Assembly (NCBI GenBank): GCA_016213785.1
Contig: JACQZQ010000003.1
Coordinates: 1-64,000 of the forward strand
Length of the DNA: 64,000 nt
Source: Acidobacteriota bacterium
GTDB lineage: Bacteria > Acidobacteriota > Blastocatellia > Chloracidobacteriales > JADJPF01
Direction: 5' to 3'
Shown here: one piece after another, positions 16,939 to 25,494 of the stretch
Layout: the number at the start of each line of letters is the position of its first letter
Numbering within the stretch: the first letter of the stretch is position 1
Position numbers and translations under genes: made by a program
Notes under the pieces: model-generated
Databases searched by the model: none
The model's input: only the letters and a program-made list of their open reading frames with translations
Told to the model about the DNA's origin: nothing

Positions 16939-18285
16939 TTACTCTCCGCTAACAATCATTTTTTCAATTTTGAGTGTTGGTGCTGAGATACGATCACGAA
17001 AATCTAAGTCATTTCCTACCATTTCAATTTCTTTAAGCATTTCTTTTAAGTTACCTGCAATTGTAACCTCTTCTACAGGAAAGGTTAGTTCTCCGTTTTC
17101 GATCCACATTCCAGATGCTCCACGCGAATAATCGCCTGTAACTATATTGACACCAAATCCCATTAAATCGGTCACAAAAAATCCATTTTTTACGGAAGAA
17201 ATTATATCTTTTGGAGAAAATTTTCCGGCTTCAATAAAAAAGTTATTACAAGTAACACTTGGAGGGCCACTTAACCCACGAGTAGCATTACCCGTAGATT
17301 TAAGCCCTAGTTTTTTTGCAGTATAAGTATTAAGCAAATAACTATTTAACTTTCCTTTATCAATTACTATTGTTTTTTGTGTAGGTAGTCCATCGCTATC
17401 AAATGGACGTGAGCCTAAGCTACTAGCTATTCGCCCATCATCTATTACTGTAAGTAAATCACTAGCAATTTTTTCTTCTAATTTACCAACTAAAAAAGAA
17501 GATTTACGCATAATTGCATCACCAGAAATGGCCTGGAAAATATCTCCTAAAAGGCTAGTTGCAACTCTTTGATCAAAAACTATAGGGACTTGTTGAGTTT
17601 TTACTTTCTTTGCTCCTAATTTACGAACCGCTCTTTCAGCCGCCCGACGACCAATAGATTCAGGGCTTTCTAAACTAGAAATCTTACGTTTATTATCATA
17701 CCAATAGTCTTGCTGCATTTTACCGTTTTCTGCTGCAATAGGAACAATTGCAAGTGAACAAGCAGAACTTTCATAGCTACCAACAAATCCTAGCGAGTTA
17801 GCCATAATTACACTTCGACAAGCTGTATCAAACCCACCACCATCAAAATTAATAATACGAGGGTCTGTGTTTTTAGCTGCTTTTTCTACATCTAGGCCAA
17901 GAGCAATTTTTTTGTCTGTAGGCATTTCTGCTATTTCTTTATCGTAGAGTGCTAAATCCGGCCAATCTTTAGCAAATTCTGATGGTTCTGGTAAACAAAG
18001 TTGGTTATCAACAGAAGTCATTTGAGCAAGCTCTACAGCATCTCTAACTAATTGCTCTAACGCGTCTTTAGAGAAATCAGAAGTTGATAAAGCTGCTTGG
18101 CGACCTTCCCAAAGTACTCTTAAGCCTAAATGGCTACTAGCAGAATCTTTTAATTTTTCTACCTCACCTAGTCTTACGCCTACGGAAAACTCTGAGCTTT
18201 CAATCATCATTACCTCTGCTGCGCTTGCTCCTTTATGCATTGCTGCTGAAACTAGTGACATAGCAAAATCTTTATTATATTTCAT
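16939..18285 (-). CDS. tldE: TldE/PmbA-family subunit of the TldD-TldE protease
   Basis: TldE is the non-catalytic partner of TldD; together they form a metalloprotease that degrades unfolded peptides and matures microcin B17 and other RiPPs. The 448-residue sequence shows the PmbA/TldD fold: GVRLGEVEKLKDSASSHLGLRV near the N-terminus, IVFDQRVATSLLGDIF in the middle, and RGASGMWIENGELTFPVEEVTIAGNL at the C-terminus; it has no HExxH. I prefer the ATG at 18285 over 18354 because the longer form would overlap tldD, and GGAG precedes the shorter start. It follows tldD by 52 bases. Confidence 0.9.
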   Translation of the reverse strand: MKYNKDFAMSLVSAAMHKGASAAEVMMIESSEFSVGVRLGEVEKLKDSASSHLGLRVLWEGRQAALSTSDFSKDALEQLVRDAVELAQMTSVDNQLCLPEPSEFAKDWPDLALYDKEIAEMPTDKKIALGLDVEKAAKNTDPRIINFDGGGFDTACRSVIMANSLGFVGSYESSACSLAIVPIAAENGKMQQDYWYDNKRKISSLESPESIGRRAAERAVRKLGAKKVKTQQVPIVFDQRVATSLLGDIFQAISGDAIMRKSSFLVGKLEEKIASDLLTVIDDGRIASSLGSRPFDSDGLPTQKTIVIDKGKLNSYLLNTYTAKKLGLKSTGNATRGLSGPPSVTCNNFFIEAGKFSPKDIISSVKNGFFVTDLMGFGVNIVTGDYSRGASGMWIENGELTFPVEEVTIAGNLKEMLKEIEMVGNDLDFRDRISAPTLKIEKMIVSGE

Positions 18286-18337
18286 ATTATTTTTGCTCCA
18301 AAAATTTATAGAGTGCAAACATATAAGTTTGTCGCTA

Positions 18338-19777
18338 CTAGCGTTTTGTTCCACCTACGGTCATCTCTGAAATTTTAATTGTTGGAAGCCCAACACCAAC
18401 AGGAACGCTTTGACCATCTTTGCCACAAGTTCCTATACCATGATCAAGTTCCATATCATTACCTACGGCAGTTACTTTGGTTAGAGCGTCAGGCCCATTA
18501 CCAATAAGCGTTGCGCCTCGCACAGGTGCAGTTACTTTTCCATCTTCTATTAAATAAGCTTCTGAGGCAGAAAAAACAAACTTGCCATTAGTAATGTCTA
18601 CTTGGCCTCCTCCAAACTGTACTGCATAAATACCACGTTTAACACTACGGATAATATCTTCAGTAGTTTCTGTACCGGCAAGCATAAAAGTATTAGTCAT
18701 ACGTGGCATAGGCATATGTTGATAGCTTTCACGACGACCATTACCTGTAAAAGGAACGCCTAAGAGTTTTGCATTTAATTTATCATTAATAAAGCCTTTA
18801 AGAATCCCTTTTTCAATTAAAACAGTGTGAGTTGTTGGATTACCTTCATCATCAATATTTAATGAGCCTCGTCTACCTGGAAGTGTTCCATCATCAATAA
18901 CTGTGCAAAGCTCAGACGCAACTCTTTGACCAAGTAAGTCAGCAAAGGCAGAGGTTTTTTTACGGTTAAAATCTGCTTCCAGACCATGACCAACTGCTTC
19001 ATGTAGTAAAATACCAGGCCAGCCATTACCTAAGACTACTTCCATAGTGCCAGCAGGGGTTTCAACGGCTTCTAGATTAACAATTGCTTGGCGGGCAGCT
19101 TCTTGAGCAAGTTTTTTAGGGGTAAGTTCATTTTCAAAAAGTTCCATCCCTTTTCTACCACCACCGCCAGCACGACCCATTTGTAAATTACCGTCTTCAT
19201 CAGCAATACAAGAAACCCCAAAACGTGATAAAGGTTGAATATCGCCTGTTAGAACGCCTTCAGAGGTAGCAATCATTACAATTTTATATTCATCAACAAA
19301 CATTGCTTGAACTTCTCTAATACGTTTATCAAAACTGCGTGCTACTAAATCTACTTCTTTTACTAACTCAATTTTTTTACTAGCAGAGACTTCTGATAAG
19401 GGTTCAGCAACAGGATAAAGATTATGTTTATTACTTAGAGTAGTAACATTAATAGGAGAAATTTGTTCTTGGCTACTTTGAGCAATATATGCTGATGTTA
19501 GGGCAGCACGTTTAATGCTTTCAAAACTAATTTCATCAGTATAGGCATAACCGGTTTTTTCTCCCGCATTAACACGAACTCCTACACCTTGAGAAATAGA
19601 TTTAGAAGCAGATTTAACTAGCTGTTCATCAAGCATAACAGAATTGTTAATGCGATATTCAAAGTAAAGATCCGCATAGTTGCCGCCTTTAGAAAGGGCA
19701 ATTCCTAATAAATTACCAATTTCTGATAGAGTGATATTAAAACGAGAAGTAAAAAACTCTATTGCTGATTGCTTCAT
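18338..19777 (-). CDS. tldD: TldD catalytic metalloprotease subunit
   Basis: This 479-residue protein is the zinc-bearing subunit of TldD/E. The metal-binding motif LLHEAVGHGLEAD (HExxxH type) is clear, followed by the conserved SLNIDDEGNPT segment, GRRESYQHMPMPRMTNT and GNGPDALTKVTAVGNDMELD near the end. The ATG at 19777 is chosen because GGAG stands seven bases upstream; the 23 extra residues of the longer frame look non-coding. It is the first of four genes on the minus strand. Known roles are proteolysis through a narrow channel and leader removal from modified peptides. Confidence 0.93.
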   Translation of the reverse strand: MKQSAIEFFTSRFNITLSEIGNLLGIALSKGGNYADLYFEYRINNSVMLDEQLVKSASKSISQGVGVRVNAGEKTGYAYTDEISFESIKRAALTSAYIAQSSQEQISPINVTTLSNKHNLYPVAEPLSEVSASKKIELVKEVDLVARSFDKRIREVQAMFVDEYKIVMIATSEGVLTGDIQPLSRFGVSCIADEDGNLQMGRAGGGGRKGMELFENELTPKKLAQEAARQAIVNLEAVETPAGTMEVVLGNGWPGILLHEAVGHGLEADFNRKKTSAFADLLGQRVASELCTVIDDGTLPGRRGSLNIDDEGNPTTHTVLIEKGILKGFINDKLNAKLLGVPFTGNGRRESYQHMPMPRMTNTFMLAGTETTEDIIRSVKRGIYAVQFGGGQVDITNGKFVFSASEAYLIEDGKVTAPVRGATLIGNGPDALTKVTAVGNDMELDHGIGTCGKDGQSVPVGVGLPTIKISEMTVGGTKR

Positions 19778-20188
19778 GAGTGTTCTCCAAATTGCGGATA
19801 GATAAAATGTTGCTAGATAGTTTAATCTCTCTTTTGCTACTTTCAACAGTCTTTACCGTTTAGTTATAGAAAGATTTCTACTTGGCATAAGTTTATTAGG
19901 CTATTTAATTTTAATTTTTATTATTTTTAGTAACATTCAAAGCTTTATTTATTTAAATATAAAATCTTCTTTTCTGGTAAAAATTCTATGCTAAAATGGG
20001 TCAACTTTGGCAATTTGTAATTCAAGTCTAACTTTTGCTCTCCTAGTAAAAAACTTTATAGGATTATTTTTTGGATATTTAGTCAGCAACTGTTGGCAAG
20101 AAATATCAAATTAGTCAGTTTAACCTACCTAAGGTAAGTAGCTAATATACAAAGCATTATTAATTTAGTTTTTAAGGAGAGTAGTTTT
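19778..20188. other. Divergent intergenic region between tldD and the PilZ gene
   Basis: About 410 AT-rich bases with no credible gene. It must hold the promoters for both directions. The only clear site is AAGGAG at about 20174-20179, the ribosome site of the PilZ gene. Confidence 0.5.
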
Positions 20189-20674
20189 ATGCAAGGTCTT
20201 TGCGACAGTTGCGAAGAAAGTGCTGATCATCTGTTTGATCTAACACGGTTGCCAGAATTTCGCAGTGTTGTGAAACGTCTAAATTATCGTAAGGTTTGCC
20301 AGATTTGTTATGATGACCTTTATGATGAAGTTAAAGAACAAGAAACTCAGAAAGATAGACGTACAGAAACCCGATATCCTGTTAACCTAAAAATTAGTCT
20401 CTCAGGTGTTGATCGAGGAGGAAATAAATTTTCTGAAGATGCTTTTACCAAAGATATTAGTTTGTCAGGTGCACGTATTAGTATAAAACATCAGGTAGAA
20501 CTAGGCAGCGTACTTAATATTTCTATTCCTGACAATGATGTTGAAGCTACGGTAATTATTGAAGTTATGTGGCATGATGGTAAATCTAAAACAGCAGGTA
20601 TTAAGCTAGTAGAAACCAATGATAGTTGGGCAAAAATGGTTTCTAGTAAAGCAAACCTACTAAATAAATCATAA
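20189..20674 (+). CDS. PilZ-domain protein with N-terminal cysteine cluster
   Basis: The 161-residue protein has a PilZ domain (about 54-150) with an RRTETRY motif and DISLSGARI, the Arg and D/N-x-S-x-x-G elements that bind cyclic di-GMP. The first 50 residues carry two CxxC-type pairs (CDSCEE and CQICYD) and probably form a small zinc-binding module, an uncommon addition. The likely role is a c-di-GMP effector for motility or surface behaviour. AAGGAG precedes the start and a strong terminator follows. Confidence 0.82.
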   Translation: MQGLCDSCEESADHLFDLTRLPEFRSVVKRLNYRKVCQICYDDLYDEVKEQETQKDRRTETRYPVNLKISLSGVDRGGNKFSEDAFTKDISLSGARISIKHQVELGSVLNISIPDNDVEATVIIEVMWHDGKSKTAGIKLVETNDSWAKMVSSKANLLNKS

Positions 20675-20675
20675 A

Positions 20676-20704
20676 AATAACCCAAGCAACTGCTTGGGTT
20701 ATTA
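20676..20704. terminator. Bidirectional terminator between the PilZ and radical SAM genes
   Basis: A 13 bp stem AATAACCCAAGCA/TGCTTGGGTTATT with a three-base loop lies just after the PilZ stop and between convergent genes. T tracts are short on both sides. Confidence 0.75.
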
Positions 20705-20739
20705 AGTAAAAATCTTAGAGACTTAAAGTTTTTATAACT

Positions 20740-21852
20740 CTATACAAAATTGGGTGAATTTTGTGGATGTCTAATTGCCCATAATGTCTTATTTAGCTGA
20801 TGGCAACGGCAAATGGGCTGGCATTTAGAAATATCAATATTCTCTATTACTTTCTTACGTTGTTCACTTTCCCAAATTTCCTTAAAAGTATTTATGCTTA
20901 AATCTCCTAAACAAAATTCAGGCAACCCTCTAGTTTGTGAACAGTAATAAACCTTTTTATTTGCTTCAATTACTGGGAAAAAAGTAGAGTAACATTTTTT
21001 ATAAGTGCTACGCTCATAATCAGAAGAAAGTACTCCAGCAAATTGATCTTCTTTAACAAAGATCTTAAAAGTATCTGTTTCAAGTTCTGCTTTTGTACGA
21101 CGGATTAAAGGCAATGTATTACGGAAAAATTCTTCCTCATATTGCTTATCTTTAGACATTGGATGCCAAATAACAGGTTTAATTTGGAAATAATCTACAC
21201 CTGTTTCTCTAACTCGTTTAGCCCCTTCATAGACTTCTTCCCAATTTTCAGGACAAACTGCAATACCTACTCCAATATGAATTTTAGAATTTTGTATTTT
21301 TTTCTCTTCAGCAAGACCAGCTAAATTACCTAATACTTTTTCAAAGTCATCTACTTTATGAATTTCTTCGCGAGTTTTTGCTGTACCAGCATTTAGAGAA
21401 ATTCTTATCCAACTTAAATTAGCAGCAACTATCTTAGCTTTTTCACGAGTAAGTAAGCCGCCATGAGAAATTGCAGCAACATCAATGCCTTTTTTCTTTG
21501 TATATTCAATAAAATCCATTAAGGATGGGTTAACAAAGGGTTCTCCACTACCAGAAAAAATCATAGATTTAGTTCCTAAAGTGGCTAATTCATCACATAA
21601 ATTTCGATAAAAATCAAAAGACATAATGCTATTATCTGGATACATTTTTAATGATTTTTTATCACCTTTATGTGTCCCAAAATAACCGCCATGCATACAC
21701 CAGGTACAAAAATGATTACATAAAGTTGAAGGGCCAAGCTCCATTGTAATAGGGTAGATATTTTCTCCTTTCCACCACCCATACATAGTTTCCATATGGG
21801 AAAATAATTTTAAGGGGGTAAAAGGATCTGTTTTTAATTCTGGTTGATGCAT
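20740..21852 (-). CDS. Radical SAM/SPASM-like protein of unknown reaction
   Basis: The 370-residue enzyme has the radical SAM CxxxCxxC motif (CNHFCTWC, about residues 46-53) that holds the SAM-binding 4Fe-4S cluster, a GSGEPFVNP glycine-rich segment, and a C-terminal run of cysteines (CYS...YYCSQ...FCLGD...CQPICRCHQ) suggesting an auxiliary SPASM-type cluster. Such proteins modify peptides or small substrates. No precursor peptide is evident beside it. The next gene upstream on the same strand, a UDP-sugar decarboxylase-like gene, is 116 bases away, so the pair could be functionally linked to polysaccharide, but this is only context. Confidence 0.82.
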   Translation of the reverse strand: MHQPELKTDPFTPLKLFSHMETMYGWWKGENIYPITMELGPSTLCNHFCTWCMHGGYFGTHKGDKKSLKMYPDNSIMSFDFYRNLCDELATLGTKSMIFSGSGEPFVNPSLMDFIEYTKKKGIDVAAISHGGLLTREKAKIVAANLSWIRISLNAGTAKTREEIHKVDDFEKVLGNLAGLAEEKKIQNSKIHIGVGIAVCPENWEEVYEGAKRVRETGVDYFQIKPVIWHPMSKDKQYEEEFFRNTLPLIRRTKAELETDTFKIFVKEDQFAGVLSSDYERSTYKKCYSTFFPVIEANKKVYYCSQTRGLPEFCLGDLSINTFKEIWESEQRKKVIENIDISKCQPICRCHQLNKTLWAIRHPQNSPNFV

Positions 21853-21968
21853 TAGAAGTTACTCCTAAAATCCTAAAATAAGTTTAAGGGCTGTATGCTA
21901 TGCTTTAAGTAAATATTTTGTCAACGCTTTTTAGAAAAAGAAAACCCTTATAACTTATAGAAAACTAA

Positions 21969-22907
21969 CTAGTTACTCTTATTAACTACTTGCCGGAAAT
22001 ATTCAATTGTTTTTCTTAAGCCTTCTTCAACAGGGACACTTGGTTGCCAATCAAGTTTTTCTTTTGCCAAACTTATATCAGGCCGTCTTCTTGTAGGATC
22101 ATTTTCTGGTAAAGGCTTAAAGACTATTTTAGAACTGCTACCTGTCATTTTTATTACTTTTTCAGCAAGCTCTATAACTTTATATTCCTCGGGATTGCCT
22201 AAGTTAACTGGCCCAATAAAATTATCCTTATTCATCATTTTTATCATTCCATCTACTAAATCATCTACATAGCAAAATGAACGGGTTTGAGAACCATCTC
22301 CATAAACAGTAATATCTTGTTTACGAAGTGCTTGGACAATAAAATTTGATACTACACGACCATCATTTTCATGCATAAATGGGCCATAAGTGTTGAAAAT
22401 ACGTATAATACGAGTATCAACTTTATTTTGTCTATGGTAATCCATCATTAGGGTCTCTGCTGCGCGTTTTCCTTCATCATAACAGCTACGTATACCTATA
22501 GGGTTTACATTACCCCAGTATTCTTCTTTTTGTGGGTGTTGTAGGGGGTCGCCATAAACCTCTGATGTAGAGGCTTGTAGAATACGTGCTCTTACTCTTT
22601 TAGCTAGACCTAGCATATTGAGAGTACCTAAAATATTAGTTTTAATGGTTTTAACAGGATTATATTGATAATGAATTGGTGAAGCAGGACAAGCAAGATT
22701 ATAAATTTGATCTACTTCTAAAAGGATTGGTTGAGTAATATCATGACGAATTAGCTCAAATTGTGTGTTATTAAGTAGGTTTTCTATGTTGTTTTTCTGA
22801 CCAGTGAAAAAATTATCTAAACATATAACCTCATGACCTTCTTTAATTAAACGATTACAAAGATGTGTGCCAATAAAGCCCGCTCCGCCAGTAACTAATA
22901 TTCTCAC
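21969..22907 (-). CDS. UDP-glucuronate decarboxylase-like NAD-dependent epimerase
   Basis: The 312-residue SDR protein starts with [11 protein letters not shown] (NAD-binding GxxGxxG, residues 7-13) and shows [19 protein letters not shown] and the catalytic SCYDEGKR segment (Tyr and Lys of YxxxK). The combination ACPASP with YDEGKR is typical of UDP-xylose synthase (UXS), which converts UDP-glucuronate to UDP-xylose for surface glycans. dTDP-glucose dehydratase is less likely given these motifs. Confidence 0.87.
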   Translation of the reverse strand: MRILVTGGAGFIGTHLCNRLIKEGHEVICLDNFFTGQKNNIENLLNNTQFELIRHDITQPILLEVDQIYNLACPASPIHYQYNPVKTIKTNILGTLNMLGLAKRVRARILQASTSEVYGDPLQHPQKEEYWGNVNPIGIRSCYDEGKRAAETLMMDYHRQNKVDTRIIRIFNTYGPFMHENDGRVVSNFIVQALRKQDITVYGDGSQTRSFCYVDDLVDGMIKMMNKDNFIGPVNLGNPEEYKVIELAEKVIKMTGSSSKIVFKPLPENDPTRRRPDISLAKEKLDWQPSVPVEEGLRKTIEYFRQVVNKSN

Positions 22908-23061
22908 AATATTTTCCTTTCCTTTATTAAATTAAGTATTAAGTCAAGCTAGTTTTTAGTAAATTTCTGCTATGTTTGGATTTAGATTTAAGGTAGAACA
23001 ATGTTATTTTACACAGAAATTAAAAAGATTAAATTCTATCTTAGTAACTAGAGGCTCAAAT

Positions 23062-23913
23062 ATGGCAAACAATCGTAAAAAACAAAAGAAAAAGCAAGAT
23101 AGGCGTAAAAAGGCTGTAGCTAAGGCTAAAAAACAGTCTGAAAAAATAAAAAATTCTTTAGCTGGCGGCCATAACATTAGTTTTGCTTCTAATGCTCCAA
23201 TTTATGAATGTCTTGTACCTGAAGATTTATTTGAATCAGGAATAGGCCAAATAATTATAAGCCGCAAATTACCTAATGGTAATATTGCAGCAAGTTTCTT
23301 TCTTTTAGATGTGTTTTGTTTAGGAATAAAAGACGCTTTTGGTAAAGTGCTTTCAGTTGATGAATATAATGAAATTAAAAGTAAAATAGCAGAAGCACAA
23401 AAACTTAATCCTGTTAGTCCTGCTTATGTTCGTAAATTGGTAGAAAATGGCGAAGCATATGCTAAAAGTATTGGTCTACACCCTCATTCTGGTTACGCTA
23501 GGGCTAGAAAGATTTTTGGCAATATAGATGTTAAAGAATGCCAAGAAGAATTTACTTTTGGTCAGGATGGAAAACCTCTTTATGTTAATGGGCCTTATGA
23601 TTCTAAAAGTAAGATTGAAACTATCTTAAACACTCTAACTAAAACACTTGGTGAAGACGGTTTTGAATTTGCTTTAGTTAACCCTGATATGTTTGAGGAT
23701 GATGAAGACTATGACGATGAATGGGAAGATGATGACGATTATGACGACGAAAATGATGATGACGAAAGTGAAGGAAATGTAGATTATCGTTTTACCATTT
23801 CAAATAATGTAATTACCATAAGTAGTGAACCTATAGATCAAGTGATAGATATTGAGGCTACAGATGTTACAGATAATAAAGATGTTACTTTTGATAAATC
23901 TAAGGAAAAATAG
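23062..23913 (+). CDS. Hypothetical protein with basic N-terminus and highly acidic C-terminus
   Basis: I place the start at the ATG at 23062, with GAGG seven bases upstream; an upstream in-frame ATG at 22972 lacks a ribosome site. The 283-residue product has a Lys/Arg-rich head (residues 3-30), a globular middle (about 35-200) with an IYECLVPEDLFESGIGQI core, and an extreme Asp/Glu tail (about 213-242, mostly DD and DE pairs). The middle resembles uncharacterised proteins seen in Planctomycetes and other soil bacteria, but I cannot name a domain. Charge-segregated proteins of this type often bind nucleic acid or basic proteins; that is inference only. Confidence 0.65.
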   Translation: MANNRKKQKKKQDRRKKAVAKAKKQSEKIKNSLAGGHNISFASNAPIYECLVPEDLFESGIGQIIISRKLPNGNIAASFFLLDVFCLGIKDAFGKVLSVDEYNEIKSKIAEAQKLNPVSPAYVRKLVENGEAYAKSIGLHPHSGYARARKIFGNIDVKECQEEFTFGQDGKPLYVNGPYDSKSKIETILNTLTKTLGEDGFEFALVNPDMFEDDEDYDDEWEDDDDYDDENDDDESEGNVDYRFTISNNVITISSEPIDQVIDIEATDVTDNKDVTFDKSKEK

Positions 23914-24049
23914 AGTTTAAGAAAATATCTAGAAACATTTTTATTTTAGTTTCATCTTCTTTGTTTTCAGAGAGATATAGACTCAAATTTTATGTTTCTA
24001 GATTAATTATCCTCTATCATTATTTCTACAGCATTAAGCTTGTAGGTAA

Positions 24050-24751
24050 CTAACTTGCAGGAAAAATATAGATTACTTTGCCAATTCGGTTATAATTTAA
24101 GTTATGTTCTTTTAGTATAGAGCTTAGCACTTCATCCCAAGGCTTATCATCTACTTTAACTGTAACCTGTGTATTTTGAAGGGATTGGTTTAGTACAAAA
24201 TCAAGGCCATAATTATTTGCAAGAAAACGTAGGACATTATCTAGTCCAACATCTTTTACATCTACTGATACTTTATTGCCCTTAAAACCAGGATCTCCAA
24301 AGCCTCTTTTTTGACCAGTAGTTATCCTTAAAGAGCTAAGTTTACTAGGATTAAGGTCTTGGTTAGAATAGAAATAGCATTTGTTATCGATTATTTGATA
24401 ACAAATACTATGAGCTTGAAGGACTGCGGCTAAAATTTCTTGCCAAGGAGCATCAGACACTTTAACTGTTACAGAAATTTGAGGCAGTTTTTCACTATCA
24501 ACAAACTCAGTTCTAAAGTTATCAGAAATAAAGCCTAATAGATCTTTTAGTGCTACATTGCTAATATCTACGCTTAATAACTCGCTTTGCTCTTCTGTTG
24601 CTTGAGAGACGGTTAAATTTGATGTAGGGGCATTAACTAGCTCTACTGATTTGTTAGGGAATGCAGAGCTACTATTACATAGTAGTAACGCTAATAATGT
24701 TCCTCCAGTAAGTTGCATAAAGTAACTACGATTAAAAAAAATGCTAATCAT
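24050..24751 (-). CDS. Exported protein with two STN (PilQ/secretin N-terminal type) domains
   Basis: The 233-residue protein has a signal peptide (hydrophobic core to about residue 30, SSSAF) and two STN domains (about 59-125 and 150-230). The second begins FGDPGFKGNKVSVDV and contains LRFLANNYGLDFV, VTVKVDDKPW and a final IYIFP strand, which closely parallels PilQ N-terminal repeats. The same sequence pattern recurs in the outer domain of the kinase at 25495-27255, across the divergent promoter. There is no secretin pore domain. It may bind pilus or secretin parts, or the kinase itself; neither is shown. AAAGG stands eight bases before the ATG. Confidence 0.78.
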   Translation of the reverse strand: MISIFFNRSYFMQLTGGTLLALLLCNSSSAFPNKSVELVNAPTSNLTVSQATEEQSELLSVDISNVALKDLLGFISDNFRTEFVDSEKLPQISVTVKVSDAPWQEILAAVLQAHSICYQIIDNKCYFYSNQDLNPSKLSSLRITTGQKRGFGDPGFKGNKVSVDVKDVGLDNVLRFLANNYGLDFVLNQSLQNTQVTVKVDDKPWDEVLSSILKEHNLNYNRIGKVIYIFPAS

Positions 24752-24912
24752 TGTTAAATCCTTTCAAATAATTTGTTAAAATATCTTTCTCTAACCAACA
24801 AGGCGGAAATAAAATAAAAAAAAGACCATAGATTTAGGAGATTTTTTCCGAAAATTTTGTTAAAAATTTAGAAAGTCTTAAGAAAAATTTTAAGAAGCTT
24901 TAAGAAAATTTT
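24752..24912. promoter_or_regulatory. Divergent control region of the STN protein and ECF sigma genes, with phased repeats
   Basis: This 161-base region separates the two genes. TTAAGAA occurs three times next to the sigma start (24878-24884, 24890-24896, 24900-24906), spaced 12 and 10 bases, close to a helical turn. No Shine-Dalgarno sequence precedes the ATG at 24913. The repeats may be a protein-binding site or a simple AT-rich tract. Confidence 0.45.
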
Positions 24913-25476
24913 ATGGTTACAAATGTTACAACGCTATTAAAAGATTGGGGGCGTGGTGATCAGGAGGCATTAAACCAATTAATGCCTTTAGTGTATGATC
25001 AACTACGCTATTTAGCTATAAATCGCCTTAAACAAGAGCGTTCAGACCATACATTACAACCTACAGCGCTAGTTAATGAAGTTTATTTACGCCTTGTTGA
25101 TTGGCAGGATGTTGATTGGAAAAATCGAGCACAGTTTTTTGCTGTTGCTGCTCAGTTGATGCGAAATATTTTAGTAGATTATGTACGTAATCAATTAGCT
25201 GCTAAACGTGGTGGAGAACGAACTAAATTATATATTAGTGATTTGCCAGAAATTGTTGCCGAGCAGCCTATTGATCTTTTAGCCTTAAATGAGGCATTAA
25301 TTGCTCTATCTGTTATAGACCCTCAGCAACACCAAATAGTTGAATTAAGGTATTTTGCTGGATTAACAATTGAAGAAACTTCTCTTGTTTTAGAACTTTC
25401 TGCTACAACTGTAAAGCGAGAATGGAATATAGCAAGAGCTTGGTTACTAAGAGAATTAACTAATCAAAATAAGTAG
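24913..25476 (+). CDS. ECF-type sigma factor (Sigma70_ECF family)
   Basis: The 187-residue protein has region 2 (about 15-85: DQEALNQLMPLVYDQLRYLA and FFAVAAQLMRNILVDYVR) and region 4 (about 130-182: LRYFAGLTIEETSLVLELSATTVKREW). The TLQPTALVNEVYLRL segment between them is characteristic of the sigma group paired with Ser/Thr kinases in Acidobacteriota and Planctomycetes. It directs RNA polymerase to a small regulon. The kinase gene begins 18 bases downstream, the usual arrangement, in which phosphorylation replaces a classical anti-sigma factor. Its own start has no ribosome site, so translation may be leaderless or weak. Confidence 0.9.
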   Translation: MVTNVTTLLKDWGRGDQEALNQLMPLVYDQLRYLAINRLKQERSDHTLQPTALVNEVYLRLVDWQDVDWKNRAQFFAVAAQLMRNILVDYVRNQLAAKRGGERTKLYISDLPEIVAEQPIDLLALNEALIALSVIDPQQHQIVELRYFAGLTIEETSLVLELSATTVKREWNIARAWLLRELTNQNK

Positions 25477-25494
25477 TAAAAAGTAATAAAAATT

